Shown in pieces: positions 6,097 through 13,782 of a stretch of DNA of 16,978 bases; position 1 is the stretch's first letter, and the number at the start of each line of letters is the position of its first letter. Source of the DNA: Thiobacillus sp. (lineage in GTDB: Bacteria > Pseudomonadota > Gammaproteobacteria > Burkholderiales > Thiobacillaceae); contig JAIWOS010000010.1 in the NCBI GenBank assembly GCA_020217265.1, positions 1 to 16,978 on the forward strand, in the 5' to 3' direction. The notes beneath the pieces are model-generated. The model made no database searches. It was given only the letters and a program-made list of their open reading frames with translations, and was not told the origin of the DNA. Made by a program: the position numbers and the translations under genes.

Positions 6097-6945
6097 ATGA
6101 TGAATGCAGCCATGACTTTACCCATCCCCGCCGCGTATAGCCTGGACAGCTACATCCAGACCGTGAACCGCTATCCCCTCCTCAGCCAGGAAGACGAGCA
6201 GCGTCTGGCGCGCGACTGGCGCGACAAGCAGGATCTCGAGGCCGCCCGCATGCTGGTGTTGTCGCACCTGCGCGTGGTCGTCAGTGTGGCGCGTCATTAC
6301 CTCGGCTACGGCCTGCCGCATGCCGACCTCATCCAGGAGGGCAACGTGGGCCTGATGAAGGCCGTCAAGCGTTTCGATCCGGATCGCGGCGTGCGCCTGG
6401 TGTCGTTCGCCCTGCACTGGATACGCGCGGAGATTCACGAATACGTGCTGCGCAACTGGCGGCTCGTCAAGGTCGCCACGACCAAGTCGCAGCGCAAGCT
6501 CTTCTTCAACCTGCGCAGCCTCAAGCAGTCACTCGCCGCGCTGACGCTGAAGGAAGCCGACGCGGTCGCGAAGGAACTCAATGTTTCGCGGGCGGACGTG
6601 CTGGAGATGGAAACGCGGTTGTCCGGCCACGACCTGTCTATCGACCCGACGATCGACGACGGCGAGGAAGGTTACAGCCCCATCGCCTACCTGGCCAGCC
6701 CGGACGAGAACCCGGCACAGAAGCTGGAGCGCGAGCAGACCGAGCGCCTGCGCCACACCGGCCTTGCCGCCGCGCTGGACAATCTCGACGCGCGCAGTCG
6801 CCGCATCATCGAGGCGCGCTGGCTGAACGAGGGCGAGTCGGCCACCCTGCACGACCTGGCGGCCGAATACGGCGTGTCGGCCGAGCGCATCCGCCAGATC
6901 GAGGCACGCGCCATGCAGAAGATGCGCGCCGCGATTCCGGCCTGA
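6097..6945 (+). CDS. rpoH: RNA polymerase heat-shock sigma factor RpoH (sigma-32)
   Basis: This 282-residue sigma-70-family protein, of normal RpoH length, directs RNA polymerase to heat-shock promoters. Region 2 is visible as HLRVVVSVARHYLGYGLPHADLIQEGNVGLMKAVK-type sequence (about residues 54-90, quoted here only as a family signature) and FDPDRGVRLVSFALHWIRAEI. The diagnostic RpoH box QRKLFFNLR is at 132-140. Region 4 ends with a helix-turn-helix, YGVSAERIRQIEARA, near the C-terminus. ATG 6097 follows AAGGGAG at 6 nt; ATG codons at 6100 and 6112 are also in frame. Upstream lies a CIRCE operator, so HrcA repression is likely in addition to the usual post-transcriptional control of RpoH. The gene converges on the cco cluster and ends at a shared terminator. 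Confidence 0.97.
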   Translation: MMNAAMTLPIPAAYSLDSYIQTVNRYPLLSQEDEQRLARDWRDKQDLEAARMLVLSHLRVVVSVARHYLGYGLPHADLIQEGNVGLMKAVKRFDPDRGVRLVSFALHWIRAEIHEYVLRNWRLVKVATTKSQRKLFFNLRSLKQSLAALTLKEADAVAKELNVSRADVLEMETRLSGHDLSIDPTIDDGEEGYSPIAYLASPDENPAQKLEREQTERLRHTGLAAALDNLDARSRRIIEARWLNEGESATLHDLAAEYGVSAERIRQIEARAMQKMRAAIPA

Positions 6946-6962
6946 TGCCGGTGGCGCATAGC

Positions 6963-6991
6963 AAAAAGCCCCGCAGTTGCGGGGCTTTTTT
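6963..6991. terminator. Bidirectional rho-independent terminator
   Basis: AAAAAGCCCCGC, loop AGTT, then GCGGGGCTTTTTT forms a GC-rich stem flanked by an A-run and a T-run. It can end transcription of rpoH from the left and of the cco/ccoS cluster from the right; both finish within about 20 bp of it. Confidence 0.93.
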
Positions 6992-7007
6992 CATGGCCGA
7001 CGGTACG

Positions 7008-7115
7008 TCAGAAGAACGAGGCGATCAACACGGAAAGGATGCTGATCCACGCCCAGATGATCAGGCCGGTCACCACCACCATCGGGAAGTTCTGGAACGT
7101 CAGAAACTGCTTCAT
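7008..7115 (-). CDS. 35-residue single-helix membrane peptide at the end of the cco cluster
   Basis: ATG (7115-7113) is preceded by an ACGGAG ribosome site about 9 nt away, and a 35-codon frame ends in TGA at 7010-7008. The peptide begins MKQFLTFQNFP and then is almost wholly hydrophobic (VVVTGLIIWAWISILSVLIA), giving one membrane helix with the basic end likely inside. It lies 35 bp after ccoS on the same strand and directly before the terminator, so it looks like the last gene of the operon. Small single-helix subunits such as CcoM and CcoQ are known to stabilise cbb3 oxidases; I do not recognise this sequence as either, and the role is inferred from position only. Confidence 0.65.
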   Translation of the reverse strand: MKQFLTFQNFPMVVVTGLIIWAWISILSVLIASFF

Positions 7116-7150
7116 GCTGTTGTACTCCGTATGTTTAAGTAAATTTTAAT

Positions 7151-7336
7151 TTAATCGTCCCGATCGCTCAAGCGCCGCGTCGGCAGGCGCGGGTCGTCGT
7201 CGTCCATGAGGATGCGTGCGGCCGGCCCTTCGAGGTCGTCGAACTGGCCGCTCTTGATCGACCAGAACACGCCCACCACGATCAGCAGCACGAACACGCC
7301 CGACAGCACCAGCAGAAAGCCCATGATGCCGCTCAT
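7151..7336 (-). CDS. ccoS: Cytochrome oxidase maturation protein, cbb3-type CcoS
   Basis: This 61-residue protein has one N-terminal membrane helix (about 5-26) followed by the CcoS signature FWSIKSGQFDDLEGPAARIL and an acidic DDDDPR tail. CcoS is needed for heme and copper insertion into the cbb3 catalytic subunit CcoN. Length and motif agree with the family. The start codon overlaps the stop of the FixH-like gene by 4 bp (ATGA), so the two are translationally coupled. The usual partner CcoI, a copper-exporting P-type ATPase, is not in this window. Confidence 0.93.
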   Translation of the reverse strand: MSGIMGFLLVLSGVFVLLIVVGVFWSIKSGQFDDLEGPAARILMDDDDPRLPTRRLSDRDD

Positions 7337-8106
7337 GGCACCGTGACCTCACGGCTGCTGTGATACTGCAACGCGCCTTCCCGGCTCAGGCGCAGGTCGA
7401 CGAGCCAGCGCCCGCTCGCGGGCAGCCGCAGTTCGCCCTGGTAGACGCCCGGGGCGGTCATGCGCAGAGGTTCGCTGCGAACCGTCTCGGGCGCGCCGGG
7501 GCGTGACACCTGCAACTCGGCGACCACGCCGGCGACCGGCAAACCCGTGCGGTTCCGCACGCGAACCACGACAGGTCTGACCGGCGCGTCGGCCTCGAAC
7601 CCTTCGGTTTCCACCTGCCAGCCGAGCCGGCTCTCCCGGTGCGTTTCGGACAGTTCAGACGAGACGGCACGGGCAGCGCCTTCGCCATGCGGCACCACCC
7701 CGGAAAAGCCGCTGTGAACCTGACGGCCATTGCCGCCCAGCCACCAGTTGCCCAGCGAAACGGGCAGCCCGGAAGTCGCCACGTAGAGAAATCCGGCGTT
7801 GAGAAACACCAGTCCGACGAAAAATGCGATCAGGAGTTTTGGCACCCAGTGCAGGCGCGTTCCGCGCCGCTGGAACTGGGAAATGGCGTAAAGCACCAGC
7901 GCGGCGGCGAGAAAGACGGAAATGTGGATGGCGGCAACGTCGAGTCCTGGCCAGCGCCCGACAATCAGCGCGAAATAGGCCACCAGCGGGATCAGCCCCG
8001 CGAGCGCGGCGCGCAGCATCGGCGGCAGGCCGCGCAGGAGTCCGCCCGCGGCGTACAGGACGAGCACCGCCGCCAGACCGCCGAACAGACTTGCAAATGT
8101 ATTCAC
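7333..8106 (-). CDS. FixH-like membrane protein of the cbb3 assembly cluster
   Basis: This 257-residue protein starts at GTG (8106-8104), overlapping the ccoG stop as GTGA. Four hydrophobic segments (about 4-25, 31-50, 57-77 and 88-110) precede a periplasmic-type region (115-257). The latter has the beta-strand pattern of FixH: PVRPVVVRVRNRTGLPVAG, then MTAPGVYQGELRLPASGRWLVDLRL. FixH/CcoH proteins are membrane factors for cbb3 assembly. Typical FixH has one N-terminal helix and is about 150-170 residues, so the three extra helices are unusual. Position between ccoG and ccoS strongly supports an assembly role, while the family label rests mainly on the C-terminal half. Confidence 0.75.
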   Translation of the reverse strand: MNTFASLFGGLAAVLVLYAAGGLLRGLPPMLRAALAGLIPLVAYFALIVGRWPGLDVAAIHISVFLAAALVLYAISQFQRRGTRLHWVPKLLIAFFVGLVFLNAGFLYVATSGLPVSLGNWWLGGNGRQVHSGFSGVVPHGEGAARAVSSELSETHRESRLGWQVETEGFEADAPVRPVVVRVRNRTGLPVAGVVAELQVSRPGAPETVRSEPLRMTAPGVYQGELRLPASGRWLVDLRLSREGALQYHSSREVTVP

Positions 8107-9623
8107 GAGGTTTGTCCCGGGCTATCGAATCGCACGTCCTCGCTGCGCGCATCGGCGGGCCGCGTGAGGGGCGTGATCGTCAGAGTGAAATGCCGGATGC
8201 GCGCCGCCTCGGCAGGCGTCAGACGCACGCTGGCCTGTACTAGACCGCTGTGCCCGGGCTTGATTCCGATTTCGGCAAAATTTCCCAAATCGAGCGCATG
8301 CGCGGGCACGCCTGAAGCCGTGATCCGGTAGCGTTCCTCGACACCGGACTTGTTGGTGATGCGGATCTGGTAGCGATTGCGGATGTCGCCATTGGACAGC
8401 ACGACGTAGAGCGGCTGCCGGATCTGGTTGACGGCGCGGTCGAAGCTGCTGCGGGTGGCAATGCTGTAGCCCAGATAGCCCGTCATCAGCAGCAAGGCTA
8501 CGCCGTAGCCGACGATTTTGAGGCGCTTCCAGTGCAGCCTGGGTGGCGCCGGCTGGGGCGAGGCGAGGTTCTTTTCGGAGTCGTAGCGGATCAGGCCGCG
8601 CGGGAAGCCGAAGGAATCCATGATGGTGTTGCAGGCGTCGATGCACAGGCCGCAGGAGATGCACTTGTACTGCAGGCCGTCGCGGATATCGATGCCCACC
8701 GGGCACACCTGTACGCACAATCCGCAATCGACACAATCTCCGTAGCCCTGCGCGCGACGTTCGCCGAGCGCACGTTCGGCCGTCGACAGCTTGACGTGGC
8801 GGCGTTCGCCCGCCGGGCCGGTACCGGCTTCTGCGCGTCGACGCTCGACCGGGATGCCGCGGCCCGCGCGCACTACCGCGCGCCCCGCCGTGCCTTCGCC
8901 GCGGCGCGCATCGTAATGCACCGCGAGCGTCTCCGGTTCGTACATCACGCTCTGGAAGCGGCCGTAGGGGCAGACGTAGGTGCATACCTGCTCGCGCATG
9001 AGGCCCGCGGCGACGTAGGTCGACAGGGTGAGCACGGCCGCCGTGATATAGGCCGCCGGCGCGGCCTGGCCGGTGAAGAAATCCATAACCAGCTGTGGCG
9101 CGTAGGCAAAGTAGGCGACGAAGGTCAACGCCGTCCAGAACGAGGCGAGCAGCCACAAGGCGTGGGTGGCGCCCAGCTTGAGCAATTTCTCGCGGTCCCA
9201 GGGCTGGCGGTAGAGTCGCACGCGCGCCGGCCGTTCACCCTGGATGACGCGCTCGATCCAGATGAAGAAATCCGTCCACAGCGTCTGGAAGCAGAAATAG
9301 CCGCAGAACGCGCGGCCCACGAGGCCGGTGACGAAAAACAGAAGTATGGCGGCGATAAACAGCAAAAGCGCCAGCCAAATCACGTCCTGCGGATACACCG
9401 TCAGGCCGAAAATCAGGAAGCGCCGCCCGGGCAGGTCGAACAGCACGGCCTGCGCTGGCGCATCGGGACGCGCCCACGGCAACCAGGGCAACAGGAAGTA
9501 GATCGCGTAGGCCACCACCAGCACCGAGGTCTTGAAGCGGCGGAACGTGCCCTTCACCGAACGGGTGAATATCGGTATGCGCTTCTGGTAAAGCGCGAGC
9601 TGGTCTTCCAAACCTGATTGCAT
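8103..9623 (-). CDS. ccoG: Cytochrome c oxidase accessory protein CcoG (FixG/RdxA)
   Basis: This 506-residue membrane ferredoxin-like protein acts in cbb3 biogenesis, where CcoG reduces copper for insertion. Membrane helices occur in the N-terminal half with CGYFCFQTLW and CTYVCPYGRFQ motifs. Two 4Fe-4S motifs follow: CVDCGLCVQVCP (C297, C300, C303, C307) and CISCGLCIDAC about 30 residues later. A further membrane helix and an Ig-like C-terminal region (LSNGDIRNRYQIRITNK) complete the usual layout. ATG 9623 is preferred; a TTG at 9653 would lie in the preceding hairpin. The loop before the first cluster (about residues 236-290) is longer and more Arg/Gly-rich than I expect for CcoG. It overlaps the next gene by 4 bp. 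Confidence 0.95.
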   Translation of the reverse strand: MQSGLEDQLALYQKRIPIFTRSVKGTFRRFKTSVLVVAYAIYFLLPWLPWARPDAPAQAVLFDLPGRRFLIFGLTVYPQDVIWLALLLFIAAILLFFVTGLVGRAFCGYFCFQTLWTDFFIWIERVIQGERPARVRLYRQPWDREKLLKLGATHALWLLASFWTALTFVAYFAYAPQLVMDFFTGQAAPAAYITAAVLTLSTYVAAGLMREQVCTYVCPYGRFQSVMYEPETLAVHYDARRGEGTAGRAVVRAGRGIPVERRRAEAGTGPAGERRHVKLSTAERALGERRAQGYGDCVDCGLCVQVCPVGIDIRDGLQYKCISCGLCIDACNTIMDSFGFPRGLIRYDSEKNLASPQPAPPRLHWKRLKIVGYGVALLLMTGYLGYSIATRSSFDRAVNQIRQPLYVVLSNGDIRNRYQIRITNKSGVEERYRITASGVPAHALDLGNFAEIGIKPGHSGLVQASVRLTPAEAARIRHFTLTITPLTRPADARSEDVRFDSPGQTS

Positions 9624-9651
9624 GGTGTACTCGGTGAAGAACGCAGGATGC

Positions 9652-9675
9652 AAAAGCCCCCGCGAGCGGGGGCTT
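9652..9675 (-). terminator. Hairpin with U-run between ccoP and ccoG
   Basis: Read on the minus strand, AAGCCCCCGC, loop TC, then GCGGGGGCTTTT forms a 10-bp stem with a short T-run. It sits 22 bp after the ccoP stop and only 28 bp before the ccoG ATG. It should end or weaken ccoNOQP transcription; read-through would supply ccoG and the genes after it. Confidence 0.8.
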
Positions 9676-9697
9676 GGCGATTCAGTTCAGCCGCGGC

Positions 9698-10618
9698 TCA
9701 CTGGCCGCCGCCCAGTTCATGGACGTAGACCGTCAGAACCTTGATCTGTTCGGGCGATAGCCGCCCCGCCCAGGCCGGCATGACCCCCCGGTTGAGGCCG
9801 TTGGTAATGACGCCGCGTATGGCCGCCACCTTGCCGGCGGCCGAATCGGCATCGGGCACGTCGGCCCACAGCCAGACCTTGTCGGTGAGGTTCGGTGCGC
9901 CGATGTCCTTGCGGCCCTTGGCGTCGACGCCATGGCAGTAGTAGCACGCCGCCGTCTCGCTGTGGAACAGCGCATTGCCGGCGCTGGCCTTGGCGGCATC
10001 GTGTCCGATGCCCGACAGGCTGGCGACGTAGTTGGCAAGCTGGTCGATCTGCTCGGCGGACAGCACCTCGCCGAAGGTCGGCATGTAGCCGCGACGGCCA
10101 TTCATGAGGGTTTCGTGGATTTTGTCGTAGGTGCCGCCGTACAGCCAGTCGTCATCGGTGAGGTTGGGGAAAAAGCCGATCTTCCCCTGGCCGCCGGCCT
10201 GGTGGCAGGGCGCACAGTTGTCCGAGAACAGCGCCTTGCCGGCAGACAGGATGAAGCCGTTCATCTCCGGGTCCTTGGCGATCTGCGCGTAGGACATCGA
10301 CGCGATCTTGTCGAAGTAGGGCTTCTGCTCGGCGCTGGCCTCATTGAGCTTTTCCATCAGGAGCGCGCGTGTATTCCAGCTGTGCGTCTTGGTTTCGCCG
10401 GCGTCGTTGACGTAGGTGATATCGGACACGCCGCCCAGCCAGCCTTTGCCGAACGGCCAGGACGGATAGATGGTCCAGTAAACGATGGCGAACACCACCG
10501 TGACGTAGAAGGTGTAAACCCACCAGGTCGGCAGCGGATTGTTGTACTCCTGCAGGTCACCGTCCCAGGCGTGACCGGTGGTCTGTACGGTGTGGGATTG
10601 TAGTTTTTGCTCGCTCAT
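9698..10618 (-). CDS. ccoP: cbb3-type cytochrome c oxidase subunit III (diheme c, CcoP)
   Basis: This 306-residue protein has one N-terminal membrane helix (about 32-50, after the CcoP-typical EYNNPLPTWW) and two periplasmic cytochrome c domains. Heme sites are CAPCH (C135, C138, H139) and CYYCH (C225, C228, H229), with likely distal ligands M179 (GYMPTFG) and M280 (GVMPAW). CcoP passes electrons from soluble cytochromes to CcoO and CcoN. Its ATG overlaps the ccoQ stop (ATGA), and the intrinsic hairpin follows its stop. Length and motifs are normal. Confidence 0.97.
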   Translation of the reverse strand: MSEQKLQSHTVQTTGHAWDGDLQEYNNPLPTWWVYTFYVTVVFAIVYWTIYPSWPFGKGWLGGVSDITYVNDAGETKTHSWNTRALLMEKLNEASAEQKPYFDKIASMSYAQIAKDPEMNGFILSAGKALFSDNCAPCHQAGGQGKIGFFPNLTDDDWLYGGTYDKIHETLMNGRRGYMPTFGEVLSAEQIDQLANYVASLSGIGHDAAKASAGNALFHSETAACYYCHGVDAKGRKDIGAPNLTDKVWLWADVPDADSAAGKVAAIRGVITNGLNRGVMPAWAGRLSPEQIKVLTVYVHELGGGQ

Positions 10619-10812
10619 TGCTTGTCTTTCGTGTCGGCTTTGTCGCCCGGCTGATCGTCGAGAAACGGTATGTCGCGGTAGGACTCGAGTTTCTCGCTCC
10701 GCTTCTTGCTACCGTAGGCGTAGATCACGATGCCGATAAAGGTGACGAAAAAAATGATCAGCGCGAGGGGCTTGGTGTTTTCCGGTTTCGAAAACCACAT
10801 CAACCATTCCAT
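10615..10812 (-). CDS. ccoQ: cbb3-type oxidase subunit CcoQ (FixQ)
   Basis: This 65-residue protein has one membrane helix (about 15-33: PLALIIFFVTFIGIVIYAYG) followed by a KKRSEKLESYRDIPFLDD cytoplasmic tail, the typical CcoQ pattern. CcoQ stabilises the assembled cbb3 complex. It lies between ccoO and ccoP in the canonical NOQP order and overlaps ccoP by 4 bp. A G-rich stretch (GGGGGCGG) just before ATG 10812 may serve as ribosome site. Confidence 0.93.
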   Translation of the reverse strand: MEWLMWFSKPENTKPLALIIFFVTFIGIVIYAYGSKKRSEKLESYRDIPFLDDQPGDKADTKDKQ

Positions 10813-10833
10813 TCTGCCGCCCCCGCACGTCGC

Positions 10834-11580
10834 TTAACGGTTGTCGACGAACGCGTCGTCCTTGTACTTGCTGAAATCGACCATGGTGCCGAGAACCTGC
10901 AGGTACGCAACGAGCGCATCCATTTCGGAGATGCCGGAGCGATCGCCGTCGTAGTTGCCGAAATTGGCCTGCTCGACCAGGTTCTTCTGCGCGTCGGGAA
11001 TGTGCAGCTGCTTGGCCACGGTTTCGCCGAACTTGGCGACGTTGGCCTTGTATTCCGCGTCCGTCAAAGAGTAAGGCACACCCACCTTGCGCAGCGCCTT
11101 CATGCGATCCGCCACGTCGGAGATATCAAGCGGGGTGGACAAGAGCCAGGGATAGTTCGGCATCACCGACTCGGGCACCATCGAGCGCGGCGCGATCAAG
11201 TGCTGCACGTGCCATTCATTCGAGTATTTGCCGCCGACGCGGGCGAGGTCGGGGCCGGTGCGCTTGGAGCCCCACTGGAAGGGGTGGTCGTACTGCGATT
11301 CGGCCGCCAGCGAATAATGGCCGTAGCGCAGCTTTTCGTCGCGGAACGGACGGATCATCTGCGAGTGGCACAGGTAGCAGCCTTCGCGCTGGTAGATGTC
11401 GCGGCCGCGCTGTTCCAGCGGCGTGTAGGGACGCACGCCGTCGACTTTTTCAATGGTCTTGTCGATGAAGAACAGCGGCGCGATTTCCACCAGGCCGCCG
11501 ACGCTGATCGCCAGCATGGTCAACACGGCCAGGAGGCCGATGTTGGTTTCGATCCATTCGTGTTTGAAATTGAGGTTCAT
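10834..11580 (-). CDS. ccoO: cbb3-type cytochrome c oxidase subunit II (monoheme c, CcoO)
   Basis: This 248-residue membrane-anchored cytochrome c has an N-terminal helix (about 13-36, then EIAPLFF), the heme motif CYLCH (C68, C71, H72) with the family-typical SQMIRPF after it, [18 protein letters not shown], and a likely heme ligand M140 in SVMPNYPWL. It transfers electrons from CcoP to the heme-copper centre of CcoN. It lies 17 bp after ccoN and 21 bp before ccoQ, so the four structural genes form one operon. The length is within the range seen for CcoO. Confidence 0.97.
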   Translation of the reverse strand: MNLNFKHEWIETNIGLLAVLTMLAISVGGLVEIAPLFFIDKTIEKVDGVRPYTPLEQRGRDIYQREGCYLCHSQMIRPFRDEKLRYGHYSLAAESQYDHPFQWGSKRTGPDLARVGGKYSNEWHVQHLIAPRSMVPESVMPNYPWLLSTPLDISDVADRMKALRKVGVPYSLTDAEYKANVAKFGETVAKQLHIPDAQKNLVEQANFGNYDGDRSGISEMDALVAYLQVLGTMVDFSKYKDDAFVDNR

Positions 11581-11597
11581 TTAAGGCGGTCTCCGGC

Positions 11598-13052
11598 TCA
11601 GGCGTGGGCCAGCTTGGCGGCCAGTTTGGCTTCCAGCGCGGCGGCTTCCTGTTTGCCCTGACGGATGGTCATGAACATGTTGTAGGTCATCAGCACGGCC
11701 CCGGTCAGGAAGAACATCCCGCCGATGGCGCGCATTGCGTAGAAGGGATGCATCGCTGCCACCGATTCGACGAACGAATACTGCAGGTTGCCGAACTCGT
11801 CGAATGCGCGCCACATCAGGCCCTGGGTAATGCCGGAGATCCACATCGCGACGATGTACAGCACGATGCCGAGGGTGGCGAGCCAGAAGTGCACTTCAAC
11901 CAGTTTGTTCGAATAGATCTTGGTATCCCACAGCTTGGGGATCATGTGGTAGAGCGAGCCGAAGGAAATCATCGCCACCCAGCCCAGCGCACCGGAGTGC
12001 ACGTGACCGACCGTCCAGTCGGTGTAGTGCGAGAGCGCGTTCACTTCCTTCAGCGACATCATCGGGCCTTCGAAGGTCGACATGCCGTAGAACGACAGCG
12101 CGACAATCATGAAGCGCATCACCGGGTCGGTGCGCAGCTTGTCCCATGCGCCGGAGAGCGTCATGATGCCGTTGATCATGCCGCCCCACGAGGGCATCAA
12201 GAGCAGGATCGAGAACGCGGCGGCGAGCGACGAGGTCCAGTCGGGCAGCGCGGTCCAGTGCAGGTGGTGGGCGCCGACCCACATGTACATGAAGCCCAGC
12301 GCCCAGAAGTGGACGATCGACAGACGGTAGGAATAGATCGGGCGACCGGCCTGCTTGGGCACGAAGTAGTACATCATGCCGAGGAAGGCGGCGGTGAGGA
12401 AGAAGCCGACCGCGTTATGGCCGTACCACCACTGCGTCATCGCATCCTGCGTGCCGGCGAACAGGCTGTACGACTTCATCGAGAACAGGTCGATCGGCAT
12501 CGCCAGGTTGTTGAAGGTGTGCAGCAGTGCCGTAGCCAGGATGAATGCCAGATAGAACCAGTTGGCCACGTAGATATGCGGCTGCTTGCGGCGCATGATG
12601 GTGCCGACGAACAGGATCAGGTAGGTCACCCAGACCACCTCGATCAGGAGATCGATCGGCCATTCCATTTCGGCGTATTCGCGCGACTGGGTGTAGCCCA
12701 GCACGTAGCTGATGTCGGCCAGCAGCACGGCAGCCATCCAGCCCCAGAAGGTGAAACTGGCCATGCCGTCGGAAATCAGGCGGGTCTGGCAGGTGCGCTG
12801 GACGACGTAATAGGAAGTTGCAAAGAGCGCGGAGCCCCCGAAGCCGAAAATCACCGAGGTGGTGTGAACCGGGCGGAAGCGCCCGAACGAGAAGTAGGGG
12901 CTGTCAAAGTTGAGGAAGGGCCAAGCCAGTTCGGAAGCGATATACACCCCGACGAACATGCCGATGACCGCCCAGACGAGCGACATGACGGCGAATTTCT
13001 TGACGATATCGAAGTTGTACTGCTCTACGCCGGAATATGTGGTTACCGCCAT
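11598..13052 (-). CDS. ccoN: cbb3-type cytochrome c oxidase subunit I (CcoN)
   Basis: This 484-residue heme-copper oxidase subunit reduces oxygen to water with high affinity and pumps protons. Many hydrophobic helices (12 expected) fill the chain. Conserved residues are in place: low-spin heme ligands H63 and H352, high-spin heme ligand H350, CuB ligands H212, H262 and H263, the cross-linked tyrosine at Y256 (helix VII, typical of C-family oxidases) and E328 in STFEGP. Assignments rest on a constant +5 offset to the well-studied Pseudomonas stutzeri numbering as I recall it. ATG 13052 is chosen because AGGAG lies 6 nt upstream; the frame stays open to 13121. A promoter probably lies at 13145-13174. 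Confidence 0.98.
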   Translation of the reverse strand: MAVTTYSGVEQYNFDIVKKFAVMSLVWAVIGMFVGVYIASELAWPFLNFDSPYFSFGRFRPVHTTSVIFGFGGSALFATSYYVVQRTCQTRLISDGMASFTFWGWMAAVLLADISYVLGYTQSREYAEMEWPIDLLIEVVWVTYLILFVGTIMRRKQPHIYVANWFYLAFILATALLHTFNNLAMPIDLFSMKSYSLFAGTQDAMTQWWYGHNAVGFFLTAAFLGMMYYFVPKQAGRPIYSYRLSIVHFWALGFMYMWVGAHHLHWTALPDWTSSLAAAFSILLLMPSWGGMINGIMTLSGAWDKLRTDPVMRFMIVALSFYGMSTFEGPMMSLKEVNALSHYTDWTVGHVHSGALGWVAMISFGSLYHMIPKLWDTKIYSNKLVEVHFWLATLGIVLYIVAMWISGITQGLMWRAFDEFGNLQYSFVESVAAMHPFYAMRAIGGMFFLTGAVLMTYNMFMTIRQGKQEAAALEAKLAAKLAHA

Positions 13053-13116
13053 CGACCGCTCCTGAATGTCTCGAAACAGCACGGCCGCCGCAAAACGCCG
13101 GCAGCCGCCCTCGAAC

Positions 13117-13126
13117 AGCATATGCT
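13117..13126. repeat. 10-bp palindrome in the ccoN leader
   Basis: AGCATATGCT is a perfect palindrome just downstream of the predicted ccoN start of transcription. It could be an operator or chance. No FNR-type TTGAT-N4-ATCAA box was seen in this leader. Confidence 0.3.
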
Positions 13127-13144
13127 TATATTAAGAACTGCGGG

Positions 13145-13174
13145 ATTATATTCCAGCCGGTCATGCAGCCGCAA
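13145..13174 (-). promoter_or_regulatory. Predicted promoter of ccoNOQP
   Basis: On the minus strand a perfect -10 box TATAAT (13150-13145) follows TTGCGG (13174-13169) at 18 bp. The -35 box is poor (TTG conserved), which suits an activated promoter. The -35 region lies in a small inverted repeat, CCGCA-ATA-TGCGG (13169-13181), that could bind a regulator. The leader to ccoN would be about 85 nt. Confidence 0.45.
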
Positions 13175-13188
13175 TATGCGGCCCTGAT

Positions 13189-13782
13189 TCAGGACGCCCC
13201 GAGCAACTTCTTCAAGTCCTGGGCAATGGCATCCGGCGGACTGCCATAGGGAACCAGCAAGCGCAAACGCCCTTCCGGATCATAAACATACGTGCCGGCA
13301 CTGTGGTCGATGAGATAGTCGTCCGGCCCCTTCTGGGCAGTTTTCTGGTAGACCACCTTGTATTCTTTTGCCAACACTTTGAGCGAGGCTTCGTCGGTGT
13401 ACATTCCCAGAAAGCCCGGATTGAATGCCGGCACGAACTGGCGCAGCAAGTCCGGCGTGTCGCGCGCGGGGTCGACCGTCACGAAGATGACCTGCACCCG
13501 GGATGCCTTTGGCCCCAGGAGTTTCAGCGCCGCCGCGAAATCGGCCAGCGTGGTCGGACACACGTCGGGGCAGTGCGTGTAACCGAAGAACACCGCGACC
13601 GCCTTGCCCCGGAAGTCGGCCAGCGTGCGCACCCGGCCGTTATGGTCGGTCAGCCGGAAGTCGCGCGCGAACGGCGCGCCCGTGATATCGGTCGCCAGGA
13701 ACTTCTGTTCGGGCGGCGCCGGCTGGCAGCCCGCGAGCACGCCGCCCGCAGCGATCGCGAGCGCAAACAGGATCGCCTTCAC
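13189..13782 (-). CDS. SCO1/SenC-type copper chaperone lipoprotein
   Basis: This 197-residue thioredoxin-fold protein helps load copper into cytochrome oxidase. It has a lipoprotein signal peptide with lipobox LAGC (C19), the copper motif CPDVC (C71, C75) after FFGYTH, and the partner histidine H160 in IDHSAGTYVYD; all three copper ligands are present. It starts with GTG (13782-13780), overlapping the Rrf2 stop by 4 bp, so both are probably made from one transcript. It sits between the aa3-assembly genes and the cbb3 operon and could serve either oxidase. Confidence 0.95.
   Translation of the reverse strand: MKAILFALAIAAGGVLAGCQPAPPEQKFLATDITGAPFARDFRLTDHNGRVRTLADFRGKAVAVFFGYTHCPDVCPTTLADFAAALKLLGPKASRVQVIFVTVDPARDTPDLLRQFVPAFNPGFLGMYTDEASLKVLAKEYKVVYQKTAQKGPDDYLIDHSAGTYVYDPEGRLRLLVPYGSPPDAIAQDLKKLLGAS

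Noticed and set aside
8532..9617. A 361-codon open frame on the plus strand
   Set aside because: It is antisense to ccoG and shows no recognisable domain or ribosome site.
11604..13187. A 527-codon open frame on the plus strand
   Set aside because: It lies antisense to ccoN, whose motifs are complete. The protein is rich in His, Arg, Gln and Gly without domains, typical of the mirror of a G+C-rich gene.
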